Assembly: GCA_050179875.1 (NCBI GenBank)
Contig: JBFXES010000133.1
Span: forward strand, 1 to 8,679
DNA from: JALOAT01 sp050179875
GTDB lineage: Bacteria > Pseudomonadota > Gammaproteobacteria > Thiohalomonadales > Thiohalomonadaceae
Direction of reading: 5' to 3'
Length of the DNA stretch: 8,679 nt
Program-made: the position numbers and the translations under genes
Part shown: piece by piece, positions 1-5,952 of the stretch
Layout of the letters: each line of letters begins with the position of its first letter
How positions within the stretch are numbered: the stretch's first letter is position 1
The notes under the pieces: model-generated
Seen by the model: only the letters and a program-made list of their open reading frames with translations
What the model was told of the DNA's origin: nothing
Databases searched by the model: none

Positions 1-44
1 TTTTGTAACGAATTTCGTAAGTAAGGGTCATTGGGAGAGGTTTG

Positions 45-638
45 ATGAGCAAAGAAGGCGTTGACAAGGGCCGGCGCCGCGTCCTCACCGCACTCACCAC
101 TGTGGTGGGCGGTGTGGGAACCGCGTATGCCTTGGCTCCTTTTATCCTGTCCATGCAGCCGAGCGCTCGCGCACAGGCCGCTGGTGCCCCCGTCGAAGCC
201 GACGTCAGCAAACTCGAACCCGGTCAGATGATGACCGTCGAGTGGCGTGGCAAGCCCGTGTGGATCGTGCGCCGCACCGAGCAGAACCTGAAGGACCTCC
301 CCTCGCTGGAAGGCGAACTGCTGGATCCGGCGTCCGACGCCACCCAGCAGCCGGAGTACTGCAAGAATGTCGGTCGCTCGATCAAGCCCGAGTACGCTGT
401 CATTGTCGGCATCTGCACCCACCTGGGCTGCTCGCCCACCTACCGCCCGGACATCGCTCCGGCGGACCTGGGTCCCGACTGGAAGGGCGGCTTCTTCTGC
501 CCCTGCCACGGTTCCCGCTTCGACCTGGCCGGTCGCGTGTACAAGGGCGTGCCTGCCCCCAAGAACCTCGAGGTGCCGCCGTATAAGTTCCTGGCCGACA
601 CCCGCATTCTGGTCGGCGTAGACGAAGGAGCGGCGTAA
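45..638 (+). CDS. petA: Ubiquinol-cytochrome c reductase, Rieske iron-sulfur subunit
   Basis: The Rieske [2Fe-2S] subunit of the bc1 complex takes the first electron from ubiquinol at the Qo site and passes it to cytochrome c1 at the outer face of the cytoplasmic membrane. The 197-aa length is normal for the proteobacterial family. A twin-arginine-type N-terminus (RRR at residues 10-12) precedes one hydrophobic segment (about 16-37), matching the uncleaved Tat signal-anchor of Rieske proteins. Both cluster-binding boxes are intact: CTHLGC at 124-129 (Cys124, His126, disulfide Cys129) and CPCHGS at 152-157 (Cys152, disulfide Cys154, His155). The ATG at 45 is preferred over the adjacent TTG at 42 because GGGAGAGG at 34-40 lies just upstream. 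The stop shares one base with petB (TAATG). It is the first gene of petABC, and only 44 bp of upstream sequence are visible, so the operon promoter probably lies partly outside the window. Confidence 0.97.
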   Translation: MSKEGVDKGRRRVLTALTTVVGGVGTAYALAPFILSMQPSARAQAAGAPVEADVSKLEPGQMMTVEWRGKPVWIVRRTEQNLKDLPSLEGELLDPASDATQQPEYCKNVGRSIKPEYAVIVGICTHLGCSPTYRPDIAPADLGPDWKGGFFCPCHGSRFDLAGRVYKGVPAPKNLEVPPYKFLADTRILVGVDEGAA

Positions 639-1876
639 TGAGCAACATGATGACCCAAGTCCTCGGCTGGGTGGACGACCGTTTCCCGCTCAGCAAGATG
701 TGGAAAGAGCACCTTTCCGAGTACTACGCGCCGAAGAATTTCAACTTCTGGTACTTCTTCGGTTCCCTCGCCATCCTGGTGCTGGCCATCCAGATCGTCA
801 CCGGCATCTTCCTCACCATGAACTACAAGCCGGACGGCGCCCTGGCGTTCGGGTCGGTCGAGTACATCATGCGTGACGTGGATTACGGCTGGCTGATCCG
901 CTACATGCACTCCACCGGCGCCTCGGCGTTCTTCGTGGTGGTGTACCTGCACATGTTCCGCGGCCTGATGTACGGCTCCTACAAGAAGCCCCGCGAACTC
1001 ATTTGGATCTTCGGCTGCCTCATCTACCTGGCGCTGATGGCCGAGGCCTTCTTCGGTTACCTGCTCCCCTGGGGCCAGATGTCCTACTGGGGCGCGCAGG
1101 TCATCGTGAACCTGTTCGCCGCCGTGCCGTTCGTCGGCGAGGACCTGTCCCTGTGGATCCGCGGTGACTACGTCGTCTCCGACGCCACCCTGAACCGCTT
1201 CTTCGCCTTCCACGTGATCGCGGTGCCGCTGGTGCTGGTCGGCCTGGTGGTCGCCCACATCATCGCCCTGCACGAAGTGGGTTCCAACAACCCTGACGGC
1301 GTGGAGATCAAGAAGCACAAGGATCCGGTCACCCACATCCCGCTGGACGGCATCCCCTTCCACCCGTACTACACGGTGAAGGATATCGTCGGCGTGGTGG
1401 TGTTCCTGATGTTCTTCGCCGCGGTGGTGTTCTTCGCGCCGGAGATGGGCGGCTTCTTCCTGGAGCACCCCAACTTCGAGCCCGCTGACCCCATGAAGAC
1501 CCCCGAGCACATCGCGCCGGTGTGGTACTTCACGCCCTTCTACGCCATTCTGCGCGCCGTGCCGTCCATCGCCGGCTCCGCGTTCCCTGGCGTGGTGGTG
1601 ATGGGTGCGGCCGTGGTGATCCTGTTCTTCCTGCCCTGGCTGGATCGCAGCCCGGTGAAGTCCATCCGCTACCGCGGCCTGTGCTTCAAGGTCCTGCTCG
1701 CGCTGTTCGCGGCCGACTTCATCATGCTGGGCTTCCTCGGCATGAAGCCCACCACCGACCTGTACAAGTTCCTGGCCCAGATCGGCACCATCTACTACTT
1801 CGTGTTCTTCATCGCGCTCGCGTTCATTCCGAAGTTCGAGAAGACCAAGCCGGTTCCGGAAAGGGTGACCCAATGA
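638..1876 (+). CDS. petB: Ubiquinol-cytochrome c reductase, cytochrome b subunit
   Basis: Cytochrome b is the membrane core of the bc1 complex. It carries hemes bL and bH and forms the Qo and Qi quinone sites. The protein has 412 aa, normal for the bacterial family, with about eight hydrophobic helices. The two heme-ligand pairs are visible as His91/His105 in helix B and His192/His207 in helix D. The Qo-site motif is PVWY at residues 294-297 instead of the common PEWY, so the usual glutamate is a valine. This variant is known from beta- and gammaproteobacterial cytochromes b, so it is a lineage feature and not damage. A good ribosome-binding site (AAGGAG, 625-630) lies 7 bases before the ATG, inside the end of petA. 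The stop overlaps petC by four bases (ATGA). The neighbours petA and petC confirm the identity. It is a full-length cytochrome b and not the split b6/subunit IV form. Confidence 0.98.
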   Translation: MSNMMTQVLGWVDDRFPLSKMWKEHLSEYYAPKNFNFWYFFGSLAILVLAIQIVTGIFLTMNYKPDGALAFGSVEYIMRDVDYGWLIRYMHSTGASAFFVVVYLHMFRGLMYGSYKKPRELIWIFGCLIYLALMAEAFFGYLLPWGQMSYWGAQVIVNLFAAVPFVGEDLSLWIRGDYVVSDATLNRFFAFHVIAVPLVLVGLVVAHIIALHEVGSNNPDGVEIKKHKDPVTHIPLDGIPFHPYYTVKDIVGVVVFLMFFAAVVFFAPEMGGFFLEHPNFEPADPMKTPEHIAPVWYFTPFYAILRAVPSIAGSAFPGVVVMGAAVVILFFLPWLDRSPVKSIRYRGLCFKVLLALFAADFIMLGFLGMKPTTDLYKFLAQIGTIYYFVFFIALAFIPKFEKTKPVPERVTQ

Positions 1877-2613
1877 GAAAGCTGATCGTTGCATTCGTTT
1901 TCGCCGCGCTTCCCGGTCTCTCGCTCGCAGCCGGCGGCGGTTTCCATCTGGACAAGGTCAACATCGACCTGTCCGATAACGCCTCCCTGCAGCGCGGCGC
2001 AAAGCTGTTCACCAACTACTGCCTGAGCTGCCACTCCGCGCAGTACATGCGCTACAACCGCATGGGTCGCGACCTGGGCCTCACCGACGAGGAGGTTCAG
2101 CAGAACCTCATGTTCGCCGGCGAGAAGATCGGCGACACCATGAAGGTGGCCATGTCCGCGGCTGACGGCAAGGCCTGGTTCGGCGCGCCGCCGCCGGATC
2201 TGTCGGTGATCGCCCGCGCCCGTGGTGCGGACTACCTGTACACCTACATGCGTACCTTCTACATGGACGAGAAGCGTCCCTTCGGCGTGAACAATGCCGT
2301 ATTCCCGGACGTGGGCATGCCCCACGTGCTGTGGGAACTGCAGGGCATGCAGAAGGCCGTGTACAAGACCGAGAAGGCCGCCGACGGTTCCGAGAAGCAG
2401 GTGCTCGCCGGCTTCGAGCAGGTTTCGCCCGGCAAGATGTCCCCTGCCGAGTACGACGAGGCCGTGCGCGACCTGGTGAACTTCATGGTTTACCTGGGCG
2501 AGCCCGCCCGTCTCCAGCGTGAGCGCATGGGCTGGTGGGTGCTCGGCTTCCTGGCGGTGTTCTTCGTCGTCGCCTACCTCCTGAAGAAGGAGTACTGGCG
2601 CGACGTGCATTGA
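1873..2613 (+). CDS. petC: Ubiquinol-cytochrome c reductase, cytochrome c1 subunit
   Basis: Cytochrome c1 accepts electrons from the Rieske protein and reduces a soluble or membrane-bound periplasmic cytochrome c. The 246-aa protein begins with a cleavable Sec signal (hydrophobic residues about 4-18, AxA-like end SLAAG at 17-21). One heme-c site, CLSCH, occupies residues 50-54. The conserved cytochrome c1 segment GAPPPDLS follows. Met189 in GKMSPAEYD aligns with the Met heme ligand of mitochondrial c1 (TMSQMAKD context); this alignment is by eye. A single C-terminal membrane anchor (about 220-238) ends in a basic cytoplasmic tail. The start ATG at 1873 lies within the petB stop (ATGA), which implies translational coupling. 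The reading frame stays open upstream to about 1522, but that stretch is antiphase to petB and lacks a signal peptide, so the internal ATG is the right start. Confidence 0.97.
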   Translation: MRKLIVAFVFAALPGLSLAAGGGFHLDKVNIDLSDNASLQRGAKLFTNYCLSCHSAQYMRYNRMGRDLGLTDEEVQQNLMFAGEKIGDTMKVAMSAADGKAWFGAPPPDLSVIARARGADYLYTYMRTFYMDEKRPFGVNNAVFPDVGMPHVLWELQGMQKAVYKTEKAADGSEKQVLAGFEQVSPGKMSPAEYDEAVRDLVNFMVYLGEPARLQRERMGWWVLGFLAVFFVVAYLLKKEYWRDVH

Positions 2614-2621
2614 TGTAGCAG

Positions 2622-2648
2622 GGAGCGGGACCCTCGGGGTCCCGCTCC
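2622..2648 (+). terminator. GC-rich hairpin after petC, possible terminator
   Basis: A perfect 12-bp stem (2622-2633 pairs with 2637-2648, GGAGCGGGACCC against GGGTCCCGCTCC) closes on a 3-nt TCG loop, 8 bases after the petC stop. No T tract follows, so it does not fit a standard intrinsic terminator. It could instead attenuate read-through into sspA or protect the 3' end of the bc1 transcript. A second, weaker 6-bp hairpin (CGCCGG at 2657-2662 with CCGGCG at 2670-2675) follows before sspA. Confidence 0.5.
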
Positions 2649-2700
2649 GACCGCTGCGCCGGACGGTGCCCGGCGTCGGTCATCAGGACAGGAGACTCCC

Positions 2701-3321
2701 ATGGCCCTTGCTGTCCGCCGCTGCGGCATGACGTTGTTCTCCGGGCGGTCCGATGTCTACAGCCATCAGGTCCGCTGGGTGATCGCCGAGAAGGGCCTTG
2801 AAGTGGACGTGGTCGAGGTCGCTCCCGGCGCCATTCCCGAGGATCTGGCCTATCTCAATCCCGGCGGCTCCGTCCCCACGCTCCTGGATCGCGAGCTCGT
2901 CCTGTACGAGCCCATGGTCATCCTGGAGTACCTCGACGAACGTTATCCCCATCCTCCGCTGCTGCCTTCCGATCCCGTGTCCCGTGCGCGCACCCGCCTG
3001 ACGCTGTTCCGGGTGGAAAAGGAGCTGTACGGCCGCATGAGCGCGATCCTCGCGGCGGGCAAGAACGCGGCTACGGCGCGCAAGGAGCTGGCCGAGTACC
3101 TCGCAGTGCTCGAACCGGCATTGGAGAAAACGCGCTTTTTCATGAGCGACGAGCTTACGCTGGTGGATTGCGCCTTGGCCCCGCTGCTCTGGCGTCTGCC
3201 CCAGATGAAGATAGAATTACCGAAACAGGCCAAGGCCCTCGGCAACTACGCCGCGCGCGTGTTCAAACGTCCGTCCTTCCGTCTCAGCCTCACCGAAGCC
3301 GAGAAGGTGCTTCGCGGCTGA
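2701..3321 (+). CDS. sspA: Stringent starvation protein A (GST-fold, RNA polymerase-associated)
   Basis: SspA is a glutathione-S-transferase-fold protein without GST activity. In E. coli it binds RNA polymerase, supports stationary-phase and acid-stress survival and is needed for phage P1 late transcription. The 206-aa protein resembles E. coli SspA closely from memory: MTLFSGRSDVYSHQVRW at 10-26, NPGGSVPTLLDREL at 53-66, EYLDERYPHPPL at 76-87 and the C-terminal-domain segment LVDCALAPLLWRLPQ. The surface Pro-His-Pro known to be needed for activity in E. coli (84-86) is kept here as P83-H84-P85. The start ATG at 2701 has AGGAGA just upstream at 2690-2695. An ATG at 2728 would remove the first nine residues and is less likely. 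It follows petABC and precedes sspB, the arrangement seen in Pseudomonas. Confidence 0.95.
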   Translation: MALAVRRCGMTLFSGRSDVYSHQVRWVIAEKGLEVDVVEVAPGAIPEDLAYLNPGGSVPTLLDRELVLYEPMVILEYLDERYPHPPLLPSDPVSRARTRLTLFRVEKELYGRMSAILAAGKNAATARKELAEYLAVLEPALEKTRFFMSDELTLVDCALAPLLWRLPQMKIELPKQAKALGNYAARVFKRPSFRLSLTEAEKVLRG

Positions 3322-3350
3322 GGATGGCCCATGCAAAACCCTGGTGAGCG

Positions 3351-3740
3351 ATGACGCCCAGCCGACCTTATCTGCTTCGTGCCATTCACGAATGGATCGT
3401 CGACAACGATCTCACGCCGCACATCCTCGTGGATGCCGCTGCGCCCGGTGCGGTGTTGCCGGTGCAATACGTGGAAGACGGCAAGATCGTGTTCAACGTC
3501 GCCCCGCGCGCCGTGAAGACGCTGCAGATGCGCAATGACGCGGTGGAATTCGAGGCCCGCTTCGGCGGCAACCCCATGCACGTCTACGTGCCCATCGGGG
3601 CCGTGCTCGCCGTCTACGCGCGCGAAAACGGCAAGGGCATGATCTTTACCGAGGAAGAAGGTACCGAGCCCACCCCGCCGGACGATGGAACGCCGGAAGG
3701 CAACAAACCCAAGCGCCCGTCGCTGCGCATCGTCAAATAG
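3351..3740 (+). CDS. sspB: ClpXP protease specificity-enhancing factor (SspB adaptor)
   Basis: SspB delivers ssrA-tagged proteins, made when ribosomes stall, to the ClpXP protease, and also presents substrates such as the RseA fragment in E. coli. The 129-aa protein has the usual two-part layout. A folded substrate-binding domain spans about residues 3-97, starting RPYLLRAIHEWIVDN and including RNDAVEFEARFGG at 61-73. An acidic, proline-rich, probably disordered linker follows (about 100-120). The last nine residues, KRPSLRIVK at 121-129, match the ClpX-binding tail of E. coli SspB (RPALRVVK). The start ATG at 3351 lies 29 bp after the sspA stop with only a weak GGTGAG before it, so sspA and sspB are probably co-transcribed and translation may depend partly on coupling. 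Tail and context together leave little doubt about the identity. Confidence 0.95.
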   Translation: MTPSRPYLLRAIHEWIVDNDLTPHILVDAAAPGAVLPVQYVEDGKIVFNVAPRAVKTLQMRNDAVEFEARFGGNPMHVYVPIGAVLAVYARENGKGMIFTEEEGTEPTPPDDGTPEGNKPKRPSLRIVK

Positions 3741-3760
3741 AAGATTCGGCGAAGGATTCG

Positions 3761-3922
3761 ACGCGGAGAACGCGGAGGCGCGGAGATCGCGGAGAAATGC
3801 TATCGGTCACTTCCAGGCTGTCCTCTGCTATGGCAACGCCAGAGTCCACATCCACTTCCCTGAAAGACGTGATCCCCGTGTTGATGTTCTCCGCGGACTC
3901 CGCGCCTCCGCGTCCTCCGCGT
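3761..3922. repeat. Long imperfect inverted repeat built of CGCGGAG units
   Basis: The left arm (3761-3796) and right arm (3887-3922) are each 36 nt and are reverse complements apart from three mismatches. Each arm holds four CGCGGAG units (right arm in complement, CTCCGCG). Left units start at 3762, 3771, 3779 and 3788; right units at 3889, 3898, 3906 and 3915. The spacing is 9-8-9 bp in both arms. A 90-nt centre (3797-3886) separates them and contains CACTTCC twice (3808-3814 and 3853-3859). The element fills nearly the whole gap between convergent sspB and the flavoprotein gene. From memory, similar CGCGGAG/CGCAGAG strings occur between genes in many unrelated bacteria and give spurious translations like DAENAEARR; I know no agreed function. 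A dispersed non-coding repeat or a bidirectional transcript end are the likeliest roles. Confidence 0.85.
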
Positions 3923-3935
3923 TCAATTCCCCGGA

Positions 3936-5348
3936 TTAATCTTCCGACGGCGGGAGTTTCTTGCCGGGGTTGAGGATGCCCTTGGGATCGAACTGGGCCT
4001 TGATGGCGTGCATCAGGCGCAGGGCGACGGAGTCCAGTTCGCGGGTGACGTAGTCGCGTTTTTCAATGCCTACGCCGTGCTCGCCCGAGAGCGTGCCGCC
4101 CAGGCGCAGCACCAGATCGAACACTTCCGAGAGACAGGGGCCGGCCCGTTCCATTTGCCGTGCGTCGTCCGGGTCTACCAGCAGATTCACGTGGATGTTG
4201 CCGTTGCCGGCATGGCCGAAATTCACGATGGTGACGCCGTATTGCGCCGCCAGCGCCGACAGGCCGTTGATGAGGTCCGGCATGCGCGAGACGGGCACGG
4301 CCACGTCTTCGTTGATCTTTTTCGGCGCCACGTTGCGCAGGGCGGGGGAGAGGGCCTTGCGCGTCTCCCACAGGCGCGCCACTTCCGCCGCATCCCGCGC
4401 GGTGCGCACGTCCAGGCAGCCGTCGCCGCGCGCGGCATCCGCTACGGCGGCGGCCATCGCGTCCAGGCAGGCGCGCGAGCCGTCCACCTCGATCATCAGC
4501 AGGGCGCCGGCATCGGTGGGCAGTTCGGCCTGGGAATAGCGCCGCACCATCTCGATGGCGGAGGCATCGATGAATTCCAGCGCGCAGGGCGTCACGGGCT
4601 GGGCCATGATGCGCGTTACCGCGCGCGCGGCGGCGTCCATGTCGGCGTAGACGGCGCGCAGCGTGGCCTTGGCTTCGGGCAGCGGCGTGAGCTTGAGGGT
4701 GGCCTCGGTGATGACCGCCAGCGTTCCTTCCGAACCGATGAGCAGGCGCGTGAGGTCGTAGCCCACCACGCCCTTGGTGGTGAGCACCCCGGCGCGCAGC
4801 GACTCGCCCGTGCCGGTCACCGCGCGCAGGCCGAGCACGTTCTCGCGCACGGTGCCGTATTTCACGGCGCGGGGTCCTGCCGCGTTGCAGGCCAGGTTGC
4901 CGCCGATGGTGCAGACGGCGTTGCTGGTGGGATCGGGCGCCCAGAAGAAGCCGTGGGCGGCGGCGGCCTGCTGCACTTCCTGGTTGGTGACGCCGGGCTC
5001 GGCGACGAGCAGCCGGTTGGCCGGGTCCACGCGCACGATGCGGCGCAGGCGTTCCAGGCCGAGCACGAGGCCGCCGGCGACGGGCACCGAGGCGCCGGCC
5101 GTGCCGGTGCCGCGACCGCGCGCCACCAGGGGCACGTCCGCGTCGTGGCACAGGCGCACCACCTCGCAGACCTGTTCGTGATTGTCCGGCAGGGCGACGG
5201 CCGCGGGCAGGGCGTGGCGCCGGCTGTTGTCGTAGCCGTAGGCCCAGCGATCGGCCGGAGCGATCAGCAGCGCGTCTGCACCGAGCAGGCGCCGCAGTTC
5301 GCTGAGGAAGGCGGTGGGCAGGTCGTTGGCCGGGGAGCGATGGTTCAA
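3936..5348 (-). CDS. FAD-binding oxidoreductase, GlcD / D-lactate dehydrogenase type
   Basis: A flavoprotein of the VAO/PCMH superfamily that probably oxidises a D-2-hydroxy acid (D-lactate, glycolate or a relative) and feeds electrons to quinone or a cytochrome. The substrate cannot be read from the sequence. From the start used here (470 aa) the FAD-binding domain shows RGRGTGTAG at 77-85, PDPTS from 138 followed by the IGGN segment, and IGSEGTL at 204-210. The C-terminal oxidase domain shows GHAGNGNIH at 378-386 and SGEHGVG at 421-427. Family members bind a metal and the substrate carboxylate there with equivalent His/Glu residues. It ends in FDPKGILNPGK, as GlcD does. No ATG is available. 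TTG at 5348 begins 5 bp after gmhA; GTG at 5396 would add 16 residues and overlap gmhA by 43 bp. It is last in the lpoA-yraN-gmhA run. No glcE/glcF partners are present, so it may act alone like Dld-type enzymes. Confidence 0.88.
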   Translation of the reverse strand: MNHRSPANDLPTAFLSELRRLLGADALLIAPADRWAYGYDNSRRHALPAAVALPDNHEQVCEVVRLCHDADVPLVARGRGTGTAGASVPVAGGLVLGLERLRRIVRVDPANRLLVAEPGVTNQEVQQAAAAHGFFWAPDPTSNAVCTIGGNLACNAAGPRAVKYGTVRENVLGLRAVTGTGESLRAGVLTTKGVVGYDLTRLLIGSEGTLAVITEATLKLTPLPEAKATLRAVYADMDAAARAVTRIMAQPVTPCALEFIDASAIEMVRRYSQAELPTDAGALLMIEVDGSRACLDAMAAAVADAARGDGCLDVRTARDAAEVARLWETRKALSPALRNVAPKKINEDVAVPVSRMPDLINGLSALAAQYGVTIVNFGHAGNGNIHVNLLVDPDDARQMERAGPCLSEVFDLVLRLGGTLSGEHGVGIEKRDYVTRELDSVALRLMHAIKAQFDPKGILNPGKKLPPSED

Positions 5349-5353
5349 AGACG

Positions 5354-5941
5354 TCAGGCCTGTTCGCCGAACAGTTGCAGGTCGATGAGATCGCACAGGC
5401 AGTGGATCACCAGCAAGTGGACCTCCTGGATGCGTGCGGTGGCCTTGGCCGGCACGCGGATCTCCACGTCTTCGTCGCGCAGCACGTCCGCCATGCGGCC
5501 GCCGTCCTTGCCGGTGAGGGCGACCACGTGCATGCCCTTGTCGTGGGCCGCTTCCACGGCCTTGATCACGTTGGGCGAGTTGCCGCTGGTGGTGATGGCG
5601 AGCAGCACGTCGTCGGTCTGGCCGAGGGCCCGCACCTGCTTGGAGAAGATCTCGTCGAAGTGGTAGTCGTTGGCGATGGAGGTCACCGTGGAGGCATCGG
5701 TGGTGAGCGCCATGGCAGGCAGGCCGGGGCGCTCGCGTTCGAAGCGGTTCAGCATCTCGGAGGAGAAGTGCTGTGCATCACCGGCGGAACCGCCGTTGCC
5801 GCAGCTCAGGATCTTGCGTTCCGACAGCAGGCACTGCGCCATGCGCGCGGCGGCGAGTTCGATGGCCGGCGTAAGCAGTTCGAGCGAGGCGCGCTTGGCC
5901 TCGATGCTCTGCTCGAACATTCGTCTGATTCTTTCCTGCAT
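5354..5941 (-). CDS. gmhA: SIS-domain phosphoheptose isomerase (GmhA) at the diaA locus
   Basis: GmhA converts sedoheptulose 7-phosphate to D-glycero-D-manno-heptose 7-phosphate, the first step toward the heptose of the LPS inner core. The 195-aa cytoplasmic protein is one SIS domain: CGNGGSAGDAQHFSSE at 47-62, ITTSGNS at 116-122 and LTGKDGG at 142-148. By eye-alignment it keeps the four residues of the E. coli GmhA metal/catalytic site: His58, Glu62, Gln172 and His180 (E. coli His61, Glu65, Gln172, His180). E. coli DiaA, the DnaA-binding paralogue encoded next to yraN, lacks the Glu and the last His. Yet the N-terminus (MQERIRR) and much of the sequence look like DiaA, so a second role in replication initiation cannot be excluded. 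The ATG at 5941 fits DiaA/GmhA starts and lies 11 bp after yraN; in-frame sequence upstream runs into yraN and is not conserved. Confidence 0.9.
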   Translation of the reverse strand: MQERIRRMFEQSIEAKRASLELLTPAIELAAARMAQCLLSERKILSCGNGGSAGDAQHFSSEMLNRFERERPGLPAMALTTDASTVTSIANDYHFDEIFSKQVRALGQTDDVLLAITTSGNSPNVIKAVEAAHDKGMHVVALTGKDGGRMADVLRDEDVEIRVPAKATARIQEVHLLVIHCLCDLIDLQLFGEQA

Positions 5942-5952
5942 GGGTATTCCCG

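Noticed and set aside
1..44. Possible petA promoter or operator at the left edge, including the small ACGA-ATT-TCGT palindrome
   Set aside because: Only 44 bp are visible, the palindrome has 4-bp arms, and no credible -35/-10 pair can be placed.
440..1894. Long open frame (484 codons) on the - strand opposite petB
   Set aside because: It is antisense to an unmistakable cytochrome b, is rich in His, Gly and Val as expected for the complement of GC-rich membrane codons, and shows no domain or start signal.
3331..3354. Seven-codon frame just before sspB that overlaps its start (ATGA)
   Set aside because: Frames this short arise by chance, there is no clear ribosome-binding site, and nothing indicates a leader-peptide role.
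3761..3922. CRISPR-like array from the regular CGCGGAG units
   Set aside because: Units are 7 bp with 1-2 bp between them and the two groups are inverted; there are no 25-40 bp repeats, spacers or cas genes.
3685..3939. 84-codon frame through the end of sspB and the inverted repeat
   Set aside because: Its translation (DAENAEARR and LRGLRASASS segments) is just the two repeat arms read as protein, a common annotation artefact; it also overlaps the sspB tail that forms the ClpX-binding motif.
4063..5151. 362-codon frame on the - strand, same strand as the flavoprotein but another frame
   Set aside because: It is an out-of-phase, arginine-rich reading of the flavoprotein gene, whose own frame keeps all the family motifs without a break; there is no sign of a frameshift.
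4008..5666. 552-codon open frame on the + strand opposite the flavoprotein and gmhA
   Set aside because: It spans two well-supported genes on the other strand and has the same low-complexity shadow composition, with no motif.
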